Origin: Tulasnella sp. 424
Taxonomy: Eukaryota; Basidiomycota; Agaricomycetes; Cantharellales; Tulasnellaceae
Direction of reading: 5' to 3'
DNA length: 64,000 nt
Assembly: GCA_019633425.1 (NCBI GenBank)
Contig: WSUB01000175.1
Location: 19,586 to 83,585 of the forward strand
The notes under the pieces are model-generated. The model ran no database searches and was not told where the DNA came from. It saw only the letters and a list, made by a program, of their open reading frames with translations. The position numbers were made by a program, and so were the translations under genes. Positions 11,817 to 24,469 of this stretch are shown here, piece after piece (position 1 is the stretch's first letter; every line of letters begins with the position of its first letter).

Positions 11817-14217
11817 TTAAGCCAAGACAGCCGCGATGGCACCAGCCAAAGCAGCACCAACTCCCCATCCGACGACCTGGCGTCCAGTCACAGCAGCATT
11901 GGACTTGCTACCCGAGCTCGAGGTGGAGTTCGATCCACTGCTGTTGCTGTTTGAACCCGTGTTGCTCGCGGTGCAGTTGGTGTTGCAGGTATGGTAGCAG
12001 TCGTTGTCGCCCCAGTTAGGGAAGTTGCTCGCGTTGGGATGAGACCAGCCGAGATCAAGACCGCAGTCGGTGAAAGCCTTAAAGTTAGATTTGCCATAGT
12101 AGTCAATGAAGGCCGCGTTGAGACCGGTGAAGGCCGCGTTGTAGTCTTGGGTGACCTCTGTTCGGGTAAAGGAAAGGGATTTCAATCAGCTCGACTTGCT
12201 CCAAAAGTTTTTCTTCGATAATCACGTACCGGTATACTCGTAGTTGGCGCGGTTATCCTTGAAGGTATCGTCCCAAGCCGGACCTCCTTCAAGAGCTCCG
12301 TACAAGATGAACCTGTTGGTCGTGTTGCTGTTCAAGAAATCGTCTCCTTGGGCGCCGTTGTCCTGGCCTCGGAGCGGGTAGTCGATGAAGCTGTTATAGC
12401 TCGATTTGTGGTATGGTCGGATGGGAGAGCCTTCGCCAAAGCCGACGACCCAGGAACGACCGCAATCACCGAGAGCGTAGTTGATTTGCTGAGCGGCCAT
12501 GGTAATGGCTTGGGTCGAGTTCTTTTGGTCATATCCGAGCGTCTTGGCGTAAACCATCATGATGAACCCAATGTTGGCAGCGTAGGAGAGCGAACCCCAG
12601 CTATCGGCGAAGATGAGACCTTTGGCGGTTTGCTTGACGGATCCTCCGGGGAAGAAGTTCTATATGATGCATAAACCCCATGAGAAACCAGCCCCAGAAG
12701 AAATGGTGAAAAACACAAGCTGCAGGTACGTACAGCCATGAACGATTCGACTCCGGCTTTGTAGGTGTCATTCTTGGTCACGGAATACAGAAGCGCGTTT
12801 GTACCAGGCAGCTTCTCGTCCCAAGAGTACTATACGTCGCCCAAACACATGCATTAGTCCCGTTTTCGCGAGACTGCAGAGCGAAGGATGCGTACCTCGT
12901 CATTATGATCCGAAGCGTTGCCCCTCCACTTATCTGCCAGCTGTCGGTACGACTCGTCCTGGGTGGCAACGTACAACCACGCGGCACCCCACGCCAACTC
13001 ATCGTAGTACATCGAACTTGGATACCATTGCTTGACGGTCGCCATGTTAGGGTCGGTCGATTGCTGATACGATCCCAAGTGGGTGGTCGCCCGGTTATAC
13101 AAGTCCTTGGAGTGATCCAAGAGCTTGGCGGAGTAATCCGAGTCCGAGTCCTTGAAGATGACCGAAGCAGCGGCCAACGTGGCAGCGGTTTCGCCAAGGA
13201 TTTCGGACGAAGGGTTCGTCGAGTTGATGTACGAGAGACCTGCGGGATGCATGATTTTGTCTGGCACCCACATTTCGTATTCCTCGGGCTGTGAGTGGCG
13301 AATGGCTCCAAGTCAGCTCATCTCCCCAACTTTAGGATCCACTTGTGGCACTTACAGGACCGAAGTAACCAAAGTCGATATCGGTGCTTCCAACAGCACT
13401 AACACCAAACTGAATTCGGGAGGAGGCCAATGGTTGTGAGTATTATTGTTGCGCGCGCAGCCTGATTCTGGGAAACTCCACGAACCTGTCCAACGAAGTT
13501 CTCGGGAGAACTGATGCAGTTAACGAGGTAATCGACACCCCACTAAATGGATCGATGTATTTCGCATATTCCGCAGCATTGTCAGCCGAAGTACGCCAAG
13601 GGATTGGGCGAAAGCACAAGCGCACCTTGACACCTTCCTTGGCCTCCTCTAGTTCGTTCACGGCAGATAAGGCATCGCTCCACGCGTAAACGTTCCAAGC
13701 AAGTTGAGTGACGGTGAATGCGAGCGGAAGACCCCATTTCTGTCCAATGAACTTTCTGTGAGTGCCTGACGACGCGGTGCTTTGGGGAAAGGTTTCAGAC
13801 GTACCATGGTATTGGCAGCTTCGTAGTACCCTCCGGAAAGGTCTTCCCCGTTGGGACCCGAGCAGATGAAGCAAGAGTCTCCTCGCCAAGCTAGACGGCG
13901 GTTAGGACCGAGCTTTCCCGATCGCTGAGCGTGGTAGAAGATAAGGGACTGGAAACGTAACCAAGGCGGGAAAAATTAGTCCCGTCCCGATATACTTACT
14001 CGACGATCAACCGCGACGAGCTGGAACAGACGCGTACCTTGTGCAAGACCTCTGCATAGTCGTATTTTGCAGTTGCGGGCAGAGAATACGAAACAGTTGA
14101 ATTAGCGAGATTTGGGGGGTCCGTTTCAGCATCTGCTCCGTTGACACCAGACATTGGTGCCGTCGCGAAGAGCTGGATGAGCAGCGAGCCCACAGCTGGA
14201 ATATATCGTGCCTTCAT
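11817..14217 (-). CDS. GH9 family glycoside hydrolase, probably GPI-anchored, copy B
   Basis: Close paralog of the gene at 6996-9391, with the same introns, signal peptide (start 14217) and GPI-like tail (TAA at 11817). The EAAN variant of the catalytic DAGD is present here too, as are the His motif (RPYHKSS) and the intron-split donor Glu before VTQDYNAAFTG. Differences from copy A are mostly conservative; the Ser-rich linker before the tail is slightly longer (SNSTSSSGSKSN). No disruption is visible. Copy B lies immediately downstream of the complete FYV10 gene, on the same strand. Two intact copies suggest selection for dosage or early divergence (inference). Confidence 0.88.
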
Positions 14218-15342
14218 TGCGGATGAGAGAGATGAGGGAGTCGTAAACGGATGTGAGGTTCGTAGAGGGGAGGAGGAGGGAGGGAGGAGGGGAGAGGACG
14301 ACGACGAAGAGCAACGGAAAAAGATGTTGAGAGCTCCTTTTAAGGAATGAAACTCAGCGACGGGATTTGATGCCTTTTAGGTCCTCCTTTCTGTTCGTCT
14401 CTGTTCGTCTCTTCGCGATCTCTTTGCGTTACCTCGAGTTGTCACGGAACGGCTTGCCGCGCCTATAAATAGTCGTGACCTGCTAAGCATTCTCATTGGG
14501 TCCTGACTTTCTCCGTTGTCTGCAGGTGATGTCATCCGTGACATCCATCGGCATACCGATGCCCAGCCCGTCTGCGGTAGAAGCCCAGATCGGCAAAGAA
14601 ATGTCTGCCAGCGTACTCATATCAGCGTCAAGGTATCATTTTGTGAGAGGGATCCTAGGTCATGGGGAGGGACTGGTCCTGTAAATAGCCAAGCCACGAG
14701 TTTGCAACACGCTACTGTTCGTTCTTTCTGTCAACTCTTCATCATATCTTTCATTTTTGTTGGCAACGTTGTTCTTCAAGCTATTTATACGCCTATGTCC
14801 TTGGTCTTCTCTCGGCAGGACTCTTCTCTCCTCTGTTGCCAACTGCCGAATTCCATCAAGGAGATACCCGAAGCAACGCACGCTGTCCGAGATATCCGAT
14901 GGAGGCCTCAAGCCACACCGACACAATGCCTCGAGCCTCGGGGCGTGGTAGGAGGGTCAACAATGGATAAGATTCTCTCCCCCCATGCACATATTCCATT
15001 CCGGGCAATTTCAAATGGTTCTCCTTGCGTGGGTTAACAAGTAACCGGAGGGCACAAACGTCAAACTTGCATAAAAAGCACCCATCACTGCTCCCGAATA
15101 AAACCATCGAACCAAACTCACTTCCATTCACTTCCTTTTTAGCACAATCGATAAACGTGTCGAGACTTCTATGTGCTGCGCAATTCTCGCGTATCAAGGA
15201 TCACTCAATAGCGATGTCGAGATTCCAGTGGATTCTTTCGCAGATTACATGTGTGTTAACGTTCAACGGGTGCTAATGATACAGATAGGAGGTCGTAAAA
15301 TGGCCGTGAAAGATGATAATGACAGCGAAGAGAAGATGACGA
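14218..15342. other. Intergenic: GH9 copy B 5' region / FYV10 3' flank
   Basis: Counterpart of 9392-10470. A TATA-like cctataaatagt lies at about 14463, roughly 245 bp upstream of the GH9 start; its lettering differs in copy A. No gene supported. Confidence 0.55.
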
Positions 15343-16951
15343 CTACGTGATGTAAACTTTCCGGAGCATTTTGAAATCGCAGCTGAAACCGGAGCGAGGA
15401 CAAGTAACCTGGCCATCGTTCCTGGACGCCATCTCTTTGAGTCCCTGTATAAAAGGAGAGAGGGTGGTCGACAGATTCAGTGACCAATTCACCCGAAGGC
15501 GCGCGAGGCCAAACCGCCCAACTCACATTCGTCGAGTACACAAACCCATTCGGGAACGCCATCGGCGGGTTATTCTCATCCATTATGTCCCCACTAATCC
15601 GGCACACGATAGTCGAGTTCACATGATGGCTCATGGGGACGCTCTTGGCCAACTGTCCCAGTCCTTTAGAATCGCACGTCGGGCAGTCGATGTTGGTACA
15701 GTCGCCGTCCGAGCACGCCGGTAGTTTCAGCGAGGCAAGTCCAGCGTACAGTGCAAGGTGGAGTAGAGGTTCGGTTGGGAGGCTGTAGAGATTGAAGGCA
15801 ACGGTGCGGAAGGAGTTGACGAGTGTTTCCCAGCGAGAGGGGTCGTATAGTCGCTGTTGAGCTCGACGTCAGCGATCTAGTCGCTTCTCGCGAGAGACAG
15901 TTCGAAGTCGAAGATCACCTTGTAACGTGCCAGCGGTGTATCCGGTCCACAGGCGAGAAGTCCCATGCAGTGCGTAACTTCTTTGGCGTGACTCTCCAGA
16001 TACGAGGTAAAGTGTTTCCGGCTGTAGGCCATCGCTTCGCTGGTCTTACGACTTCGTGCCAGTTCGATAAACTCTTGGAGTCTCAGGTCGAATTCCAGAG
16101 TGGTCTGTGGTCGTCGGGAGAGTTGTTGATACAGCCACGCTTTGAGCGCTCGGTAAGCGACTTACCTTGGTTTTCGCCAGAGCAACCTTATTCTGCGAAC
16201 ACCACGCAAGAGCTTCCGTACAGCTATGCCCGCGTAGTGCTGCTTCCACCCGACGAATGGACGAGAAAGAGTTGATCTCCACAAGGTCCTATCATCGAGG
16301 GGACCCGTAAGCACCACGCCGGCTACTTCACGCCAGGGACAAACCTCAATTCCCCGAGAGCTGGCGATAGTCTTTGCAGTATCTTCTTTTCCGTTTCGTA
16401 AGCTCCAATCCACTAGCCATCTGTCTAGGCGGGTATCGGCCCAAGCAGCGAAGCCGGGTTGTTCCGTGGAGGTGAAGCTCTCAAAGGTGGAGATGTGGTC
16501 TAATCGACGCCGCATAGAGGCTTGAACCGGGATGTTGTCATTCTTCTGAATGTCCTCAAGCTTTGCACGACGAAGCCCGCAATCCAAGCAGTGAAAGGAG
16601 AAGCCCAAGGGTCAAACCATGAGGAGGAGCATGTACACGGCAAGGAGAGACGCACCTTCCGCTTCAGCCCTTCCACCCTGTTGATCATCCCGTCAAGGGC
16701 CTTCAACGCCTGATCGCTACTTCGTTTATTCTTAGAAGCATCTGCAGACTCCTTCTGAAGAGCTTGGTAGTCTCGTTCGATAGCCTTTTGGCTCGCTTTG
16801 AAGTTTCGCCGGAATTGCTCGTATGGGACCTAATGGATTGCCCAGTCAGCGGGGTGAGGTTCGTCATGAAACAGTCCGTTTCGAAGGGCACCTTGATGAG
16901 AGGTTGTTCTAGCATGAGAGCTGCTTCATGGTTGACCTTGCAGACGTCCAT
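15343..16951 (-). CDS. FYV10: GID/CTLH E3 ubiquitin ligase subunit Fyv10/Gid9 (MAEA homolog)
   Basis: Catalytic RING-like subunit of the GID/CTLH ubiquitin ligase, which degrades gluconeogenic enzymes in yeast. The start at 16951 gives MDVCKVNHEAALMLEQPLIK, joined by an intron to VPYEQFRRNFKASQKAIERDY; the animal homolog has an equivalent LKVPYE segment. Next come the LisH/CTLH part (WLVDWSLRNGKEDTAKTIA; EINSFSSIRRVEAALRGHSC; EALAWCSQNK), the CRA part (LEFDLRLQEFIELARSRK; MAYSRKHF), and the C-terminal RING-like region (CPTCDSKG, SHHVNSTIVCRISGDIMDENNPP, NGFVYSTN|GLKEMASRNDGQVTCPRSG, ending KVYIT). The stop is TAG at 15343-15345. All parts expected in a full-length member are present. Its 3' end was copied with the GH9 unit (10471-11491). 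It is divergent from the She3-like gene, 258 bp away. Confidence 0.92.
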
Positions 16952-17209
16952 GGCGGTGAGGAGGGGAGAATAGATACAACAGGGGGATTCTAAAATGGCC
17001 TAAGCCGCTTCTCCGGCGCTAAGTACGGGGATGTTGAGTGGCTCTCCAGCAGCTACGCTTTACACTTCCCCTCCACTCTATTTTCACTTCGTCTTTTCAT
17101 CTTTTTTTTCTTCCTTTCAATCTACAAGAGGCGACCGCGTCGACGTCGACTCAAAACACCTTAGACCGCGTACGGGACACCCTTATAAAAACTCAAAGGG
17201 ACAGAAAAA
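16952..17209. promoter_or_regulatory. Shared upstream region FYV10 / She3-like gene
   Basis: A 258-bp gap between two divergent start codons must hold both promoters and 5' UTRs. It contains a long pyrimidine-rich tract at 17085-17125. No specific site is identified. Confidence 0.5.
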
Positions 17210-18938
17210 ATGGCTCAGGTAGCTACAAATATCCCGTCAAGACCGACTTCAAGAGCAGGTTCAATTCGATCTCCTAGTCCATCAAAACTCGACCATCACT
17301 CCGCAATCCCTCGCCCTTTCCGCTCAAACTCGATCACGGACTCGGTCTCATCCATCCCTGCACCACCGCCATCTTCATTTTCACCGGTCGACATTTCAAC
17401 GCCGACACGGCCACCGCGTTCGAGGAGAAAGAGCAGCTACGACACGCTCGCCCACCTCTCCGCGAGCAAAGACCCCAACATCGACTCTTACATCCCTTTG
17501 CCAGCTCGAACGCCTGTGGCATCTGATACGATTATCGAAGGTGTACCGTTGGTCGAAGTGAAAAGTCCTGGAACTCCAAACGCTGATAATAGACCATTAA
17601 CTCCAACCCGCACGCTTTCTCGTAAGTCCCCTGCCACCAAAAAATCCCTCGGCGGCTTCTTTCAGTCAGATTCTAACACCCACCCCCTCTCTCTCGTTCT
17701 CCCCCCCACATGGACTCGACATCCGCTGATGAATCCATCACAGGAATACCTGTATCTGCAGTAGGTGCATACAACATTCCGACATTGGCATTCGTTTTCT
17801 CTCCGACCGGAAGTTTTGTTGACGATATTATGTTGTGGACTGGCCTACACTATTCATAGGAAACGCCCGAGCCCTGGCGGAGGAAAATGGACGGCCGCGA
17901 TCCGTTTCACCATTACCACCGACGACACCGAGCAGCGCGACGTTAACGAATGGCGATACCCTATTTGACGTTGGCAATACGTCATTGAATTCGTTGGTAC
18001 CGAATACACCAAACACCAATGGGTACAAGCGACTTTCATTAGGCGGCGCAGGTGGCACGTCTAAAGTGTTATCCGACCTGCAAACCGCGGCCATCCATGC
18101 TCGAACAGCCTTGGACAATACGCGGCAACAGCTCCGACTTTCGCAGCGCTCAGTTGCCTCCGTATGTCGTCCATTTCGGACATTTATGCCTGGACCGAGA
18201 CTGAGCGCGATCTCTCCTCTCTCCACAGTTGACACGGCAAGTAGAAGATATGAAAGACGGAAGGGAAAGACTACGTTTAGAGAATGAATCTCTCAACAAC
18301 GTCGTATCTCGGAAAGAACGTCTGTTACAGGAGGTCCTTGAGCGGGCTCGCAAGGCCGAGGCGGAGGTCCTAACACTCAAGACACAGCTCAAAACAGAAA
18401 CAGCCAACGCTAAAAAGTCTGTGTCGACTGTGACCGAGGCCGTCGCCCAATCACAAAAGGCCCAACGGGAGTATACTACTTTGAGGGATTCGATTACGGG
18501 TATGACAGAGGGTTGGAAGAAGGAGGTCAAGGACCTGCAGGACCAAATGCGGAAGAGGGATGACGCGTGGAGAGAGGAGGTTAAGGAGGTTACTGTGAAG
18601 TACAACTCCTTGGTCAAGCTCGTTAAAGCTACTAGGTCCGTGCTTGGGTTCGAGGCGATAATTTGCAAGATAGCTGACATTTTCAACCTTACCACGAAAG
18701 TGCGGAACGCTCAAAGGTCGAGGCTCTCAAGATCGAAAGCGTTGGTTTGGATAAGGAGTTCGAGGAAGCGATGCGAGCGGAGATTAAGAAACTGTCTGCG
18801 GAAGTCGCTCGATCGTCGACGGACGCCGAACGTGCGACGCAACAGGCGCAAGGTCTGGCGGATGAGCTAGCGCACCTGAGGAGCTTAATGCGGGCTGCGG
18901 GCTCGACGAAACTCCCTCCCGCGGAGGATCTGGCTTGA
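17210..18938 (+). CDS. Coiled-coil protein, She3-like
   Basis: The N-terminal 180 residues are Ser/Pro-rich and low complexity (starting MAQVATNIPSRPTSRAGSIR), with an intron near 17620-17850. Then follow LPPTTPSSATLTNGDTLFD and a long charged coiled coil from about KVLSDLQTAAIHARTALDN through SLTRQVEDMKDGRERLRLEN, NVVSRKERLLQEVLERARK and RDDAWREEVKEV to the end (ELAHLRSLMRAAGSTKLPP, stop 18938). The order matches fungal proteins annotated as SWI5-dependent HO expression protein 3 (She3), the mRNA-transport adaptor for type V myosin. The family call rests on remembered similarity of the coiled-coil segment and is moderate; a generic coiled-coil protein is the alternative. At least four exons. 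Confidence 0.6.
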
Positions 18939-19340
18939 TGTCCAGCATTCTCGTTCCTCTCTTTTTGCTCTTCTTGTTTTCAATACCCATCCAACTTGTA
19001 CATCTTACGCTCCTTTCTTGTTTCTTGGTTATGCGGTCTTATTTACTGTGTTTTATTTCCGCTACTTTTTTACTTAAAATGGATGGACCAATGCTTCCTT
19101 ACCACTCTCTAGCGTCTATTTAATGCCTTTGCGTTGGTTATAACATTGCTCCAGTGACAAGATCGTTGCCTAGAGGGCTAGCGTGACGCGCTATCACATC
19201 CTCGTTAGAAACGAAGGAGGGCGTGTAGAACGTCCTGCCGATCAACCGTGAGATCCTTTCGTTTGCGACCAGTGTTGTCTCTACCTTCGTTAAACAAAAC
19301 GCCTTCGCCTCGCTCCTTGGGCGGAACTTTGTAGGAGACT
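18939..19340. other. Intergenic, She3-like 3' flank and PTA1 5' region
   Basis: T-rich 3' flank followed by the short upstream region of the symplekin gene. Nothing else is recognised. Confidence 0.5.
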
Positions 19341-22300
19341 ATGGATCCAGTACAGGAGCTACAGAAGGCATTGTCTCTTCCGGAAGACTCTCCTCAGCAA
19401 ATTCAGTTGCTTTCCAGCTTGAGAGAATTTCTTGAGCAGCAGCCAGCACCCATAACCGTCATAATCCCTCCGCTTCTCCACACAATTGTACCCGCAAAAG
19501 ACTCGGCATTCAAACGATGGGTCATTGATATTCTACATTTTGGACTATCGAGGTCCAGTCTTCCCGGAGAAATGAAGGCTCAATGTAAGCCCCCCCAGTA
19601 AACGCACCGACGGGTGGTTGGGACCAAATCGTCTAAATGCACTTTTTTGTGAAATTTGGTTTACAGTGGCAACGTCGACGCTGGAAGATATTACCAATCT
19701 GTTGAACGATCCAAGTCTATCGATACAGAAGAGCGTTATACAATGCTTTGCGTCATCGCTTCCTCTCATGTTCCGCGTCCTGTACGTTGCTTAATGCCTC
19801 GGCCTGCCTCGCGTGACACGAAAACCTGATCGACAACTTCCTACGCTTTATAGATGTGCTAATCGACAACATAGAGGGCCATGGGACATGTTGTCATACG
19901 CCAAACAGCGCATACTAGCAATAGCCCAGGCCGCGCATAGTCCCAGTGCGGGCTTAACCATGGCCGCCATCAAAGTCATGCAACGAGTAATCCTGGTGCA
20001 GTCAAGAGGTGTCAGCGATCCAAGGGTAGCGATTTATTTCCTTTGTTTTGTGACTAACATCCTTGGTATTGACTGTATCTACTCGCCCTTCTTTTCTTCA
20101 ATGCCATGCACTTTCTTGGCCTCCCGCATGCAGTTGCAGAACAGAGCCGACCCGAGTCTTGCCCTTTGCCCGCCCGACCATCCTTTCATAAATGCAAGTC
20201 AGTTGGAGGGTGAAGGCGCTGCGTTGCTTCAGCAGCTGCTTTCGTTACTCTTCAAGAACCAGTGTGTCCTACTTTTCCTTCCTGCCCATTTCGTCCGCCC
20301 AGTCAATGCTGACTTGCGTGCGCGCATTCGTAGGAACCCCGAAATCTTGTCTGCTATCCTCAACTGCCTGGTGCCCCTCGTCAAGCAGCGTCCTTCCATG
20401 ATTGGCGCCATTGTGACGACGTTGGGACAGTGGACGCCGAACCATCTTCAAACAATACTGTCTGCTTCGCAGATCAGAAGTATCGAGAAGGGTATTAGAG
20501 CCGTGCTGATGCATATTCTAAGGTTGACTCCTTTCACGTTTGCACTCCCATGTTCTAACTCGGGCCTTTTGCAGAAACGCTCTGGCGCCTGCCTTCACTC
20601 AGCAGATAAACGAGATTCTTCTCGAGCAAACATCTCGCATGGATACTGCTGCTCGGGAAGAAATTGCTCGTCGTGCAGAAGCGAGTCGGAAAAGGGCTCT
20701 GTCGGAATCAGTCCAGGATTCATCGGATGCCAAGAGGCTGAGAGTGGAGGATGCTGCTGCACCTTCAGCGCCAGCGGGCAACCAAGCATCGTTAAGCATC
20801 CTTCAGACCTTCGATTTTACTACCTTGCCCCAACCTTTGGTGGTGGACCTCGTCATTGCCAACTTGATCGCGGTCTCTCCTGCCAAATTGCACACAGTCG
20901 TAGCGGTAAGCCCCACTCGCGACATTCGAGGCATGTGTGACTGACTTGCAGCCTTGCAGAACTTCCGTGTAAATAACCCTCCCCCGCCAGCCCTTCCCAT
21001 GCCTTCCGCTGTCCCTCCCACCCAGTTTGTCGAAGATCCGTCGTCGTCCACAACGGTGCCCAAGGTGGAACCCGTACCCCTGGATCCCTTGAAGATGGAA
21101 TTAGACGAGGATGATTTGGAGTATGAGCCTGAAAAGCTGAACACCGATCTAGAGGTAGGAGAAGAGGGTGCGATCCGTGCTCAGCGTATCTAATCTCACC
21201 CCACACCCACAGATTCATGGACACGCACCCGAGGAAGATGAGGACGAGCTGGCAGTGGCTCTACCGGACGTCGCATTCGAACTACCTCCTGCACGTTTGC
21301 TTTCACCTAAAGAGCGTAGTGATATGATTCGGCTGTCGATACAACGAATACGGTCGAAGGGCGAAGGAGGAGGGATCTTGCCAATAGATTTGGGAGAGGG
21401 CGATGGTCCTGCCAACCCTGTCCCGGTCGTTGGCCTCTCGCCGCAAGAAGCTTGGATCTTATTTATTGTGCGGATGGCCACGAGAGGACCGATGGCTGAT
21501 TCGCAAGATGCGTCTGGCGGAGGAGCCTCGACCGCTGTGTCAAAACGGAATGTCACAGCAACTGCCGATGGTGTTCGACAAGTCGTGTACGACTATGTGA
21601 TGGAAGATTTCCCAGCTCGGTAAGCTGCACTATTTTACACATTCTTCCTCTATAGTCATTTTATTTACGAGGTTTCGTATAGGTGCCGACTAGCAGCAAT
21701 ATGGATGAACGAAGAGTGGTACAATGACATCATTAGACGGGAAACTGATCCACGATGGGTATGGTGCAGTGCAGCTAACGTTGCGATCTTTGACTTATAA
21801 CAACCAAACTTAGCAACCCCAATATGACATCTGGGTTCAGAAGCTCCTTGCCGCCCAGACATCGAGGCTCGATGCCAAAGACAAGACATTTACTCGTTTC
21901 CTTATCGACCTCCCCTCACTCCCTCCCAACATCCTTTCACTATTAAGCGACCTCTCTATTGACCCCGATACGTAAGTTCTTGTCTGCCGCCACTATGTGG
22001 GTTTTGACTAAACTGTCTCCTCTACACTCAGAATGCCGGTCGGATTTAACAGCTTGCGAGAGCTGGTGACTCTGCGTCCTCCTCTCAGAGCGGAAGCCAT
22101 GAAGATACTTTTGGATCTGACGACGCATCCAGGTACGTGTACTCTGGGTGAATTAGATACTAGGTTTCACTGAGCGTTCTCTGTAGACAAAGCTATTCGT
22201 GGTCCCGCTATCATCACGGTTCGTCGATGGGTTCCAGATCAGCAACCTATGGACGGCATGGTTCGGAAGTTTGCTAGTGGGATGCTCAGGCGGTTGGCGA

Positions 22301-23794
22301 CCAAACCAAAACTTCCAAGCGCTGATGCTGCAATTGAATCCGATGCGATGGCGGTCGACCAGGAAGCCACTTTATCCGAAGATGACGACGATGAAGCTCC
22401 TCAAGAGATGGCTTACTCCTCGTACCTACCTCCGGAGTTGGTTATCCCGGCCGAAAAGAGTGTTGTGCTACAGCACATCGAGCTGTTGCTTGGCCTTGCC
22501 GTCAAGAGCCACGAGTTCCTGAAACAGTAAGCTACTCGATCCACTTATCTTTTAACCAAACGCTCATATCACCCGTCGCCTTTTTCCGTCAGGATTTTCG
22601 ATGCATATTGTCGAATGGAGCCTTCCGTCCAAGATGCTCTACAAGTACTCATTGTCCCGCTCGTTAAGACGCTAGGTCCTAACAATTCAACCTTGCTCGA
22701 CTTGCTTCGGGAGTTCAAACCAGAAGCCGAGTCACTCGCACTCCGAATTCTCTCCATCTGGACGGAGAATGCTCGTCCCACGCCGGGTATCATATCAGTT
22801 GTCAAGGACCTTCTCGGTGAGAGGGATCTGGATCCCAAGTTCCTTATTATCATTATTGGAGAAATGGATAAGGTGGGAAGTCGTTCACGTTTGACGAAGG
22901 TTCCAGAATTGACCAAAAGCAATCCCCTTCTCAGGCCGATATTGTGAAGAACCTTCCGAAGATCATCTCTACCTTAAGCGGAAAGGCCGAAGACCGTGAT
23001 CAAGTCCGGAAGGTGTTTAGCAATGTTATTACCGATAGTCCTGTCGGAGTTTCGACGAACATGCCCAGAGTTCGTCAAAGCGAACGGTTGGCACCATCGG
23101 AACTTATGGTTCTCCTTCACGAGCAAGAGAAGGAGATTGGTTTGAAGGCTACGATTGAAGGTTAGCGTCGAAGCTCATTCTGGATGTGGGCATGACCTTG
23201 ACGCGTGTCTTTTGTAGCCATTGGCATCTGCTTTGCAATGTCCGACGTATTTACTTCCGACATCTTGGCTGTCGTGATGCAGCAGCTCGTGGACGCGCCA
23301 ACGTTGCCAGTGCTTTTCATGCGAACGGTGAGTTCCAGCTGTTCGGTATCCGCGAAATTGACTTGCTGAGCGGTGGCCTGTAGGTTATCCAAGCCGTGGG
23401 GACATACAAGAACCTCGTCAACTTTGTGTCGACCACCCTCTTTTCGCGGCTTATCGTGAAGAAAGTCTGGACGAATCCACAGCTCTGGGAAGGCTTTATA
23501 CGTTGTGCAAGAATAACCTCTCCAGCTAGCTTTGGTGCACTGCTGCAGCTACCGAAAGAACAGCTCCGGGAGGTGGTGGACAAGCAACCAAGTCTGCGAG
23601 ATGGATTGCGGGACTTTGTGATCAAAAAGGAAAGGAATAAGCAAAAGTTGGCTTCATTCCTGGAGACGCTAGGTGACGGCGTAGAGCCCGCCGCATCGAC
23701 CCCTACCCCGACATTGCAAGGGCCCGGCAGAATGGAATCTCCTGCGCCAAATGCCCCACCGCCGATCTCAGCTGGGGCCTCTGGTAACATGTAG
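19341..23794 (+). CDS. PTA1: Symplekin/Pta1, scaffold of the mRNA 3'-end processing complex
   Basis: Scaffold of the cleavage and polyadenylation factor in the nucleus. Start MDPVQELQKALSLPEDSPQQ at 19341; the N-terminal HEAT-like region includes AFKRWVIDILHFGLSRSSLP and LEDITNLLNDPSLSIQKSVI. An acidic, proline-rich middle (about 20954-21300) follows. The C-terminal symplekin domain is clear: PSVQDALQVLIVPLVKTLGP, AESLALRILSIWTENARPTP, MVLLHEQEKEIGLKATIE, MQQLVDAPTLPVLFMRTVIQ, LIVKKVWTNPQLWEGFIRC and FGALLQLPKEQL. It ends in a low-complexity Pro/Ala tail (stop 23794). There are more than ten short introns, and no disruption was seen. The length (over 1,100 residues) fits the family. Confidence 0.88.
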
Positions 23795-24469
23795 CGCCGT
23801 TCCTTATAGGTAATATTTTATAGTTGTACGCCTGGGTCGATCGAATATTATCCGGTCAATGAAAAGTGTGTCCCTTACGCGGCAAAGTCGACAGCCTGCG
23901 GGCCAGCCGCTGCCAATTGTAGACTTTGAGTTAGGAAAAATGTTTGACTTATTTAATCTTAATGGTGGTGGAATCTGCTGTGCCGGGTCGGAAATACCTG
24001 AACAGGCATCCGCGACACTTTGCCGACTCCTGGTCGCCGGTTACCCCAGACATAGAGGCGGGGGCTCCAGCGGGGAATTCGCCATTTACTTCCAGATCTG
24101 TAATAGCCAGCATATCAGTGTGTGAGCTGCTAGGTCAGAGGGATGTGGAGGGCAGTTGAGCGTTTCACAGGCAAGCACTTGACTCTCTCGGGGTCAGTTT
24201 CACGCGCAGGTCCGAGGCAAAAGGTTGTTCTTCCCTGTACACTCGCCGCTCATCTCCTTCCCCCCCACAAGAAAACCAAAAAGACACGCATTCACCGCCT
24301 GCCAGCCCTTGGCCCATCACCCTTCTCGCATCCTTCACCGACTCCCCAATCACATCGGGATCCGCTGGTCATTTTTCCAAAGTTGCATCCTCGACCAGCG
24401 TTCACCCAAACTTGGCCCCTGATCGTCCTCACCACACTCGCTGTGCAACTCGTCAACGACGCCTTACCA
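23795..24469. other. Intergenic, PTA1 3' flank / SLT2 5' region
   Basis: 675 bp. The second half is pyrimidine-rich (24220-24430), as usual for fungal core promoters or 5' leaders. An open frame extends upstream of the SLT2 ATG from 24143 but has no family similarity, so it is taken as leader. Confidence 0.5.

Larger units (their letters stand above)
11492..16165. repeat. Tandem segmental duplication, GH9 unit B
   Basis: Second copy of the GH9 unit, direct orientation. At its right end it continues without a break into the rest of FYV10, so B is the locus with the complete FYV10 and A is the truncated derivative at that edge. Confidence 0.9.

Noticed and set aside
24143..24469. N-terminal extension of the Slt2 kinase
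   Set aside because: In frame but low-complexity and unlike the family; the first ATG of a plausible N-terminus is 24470.
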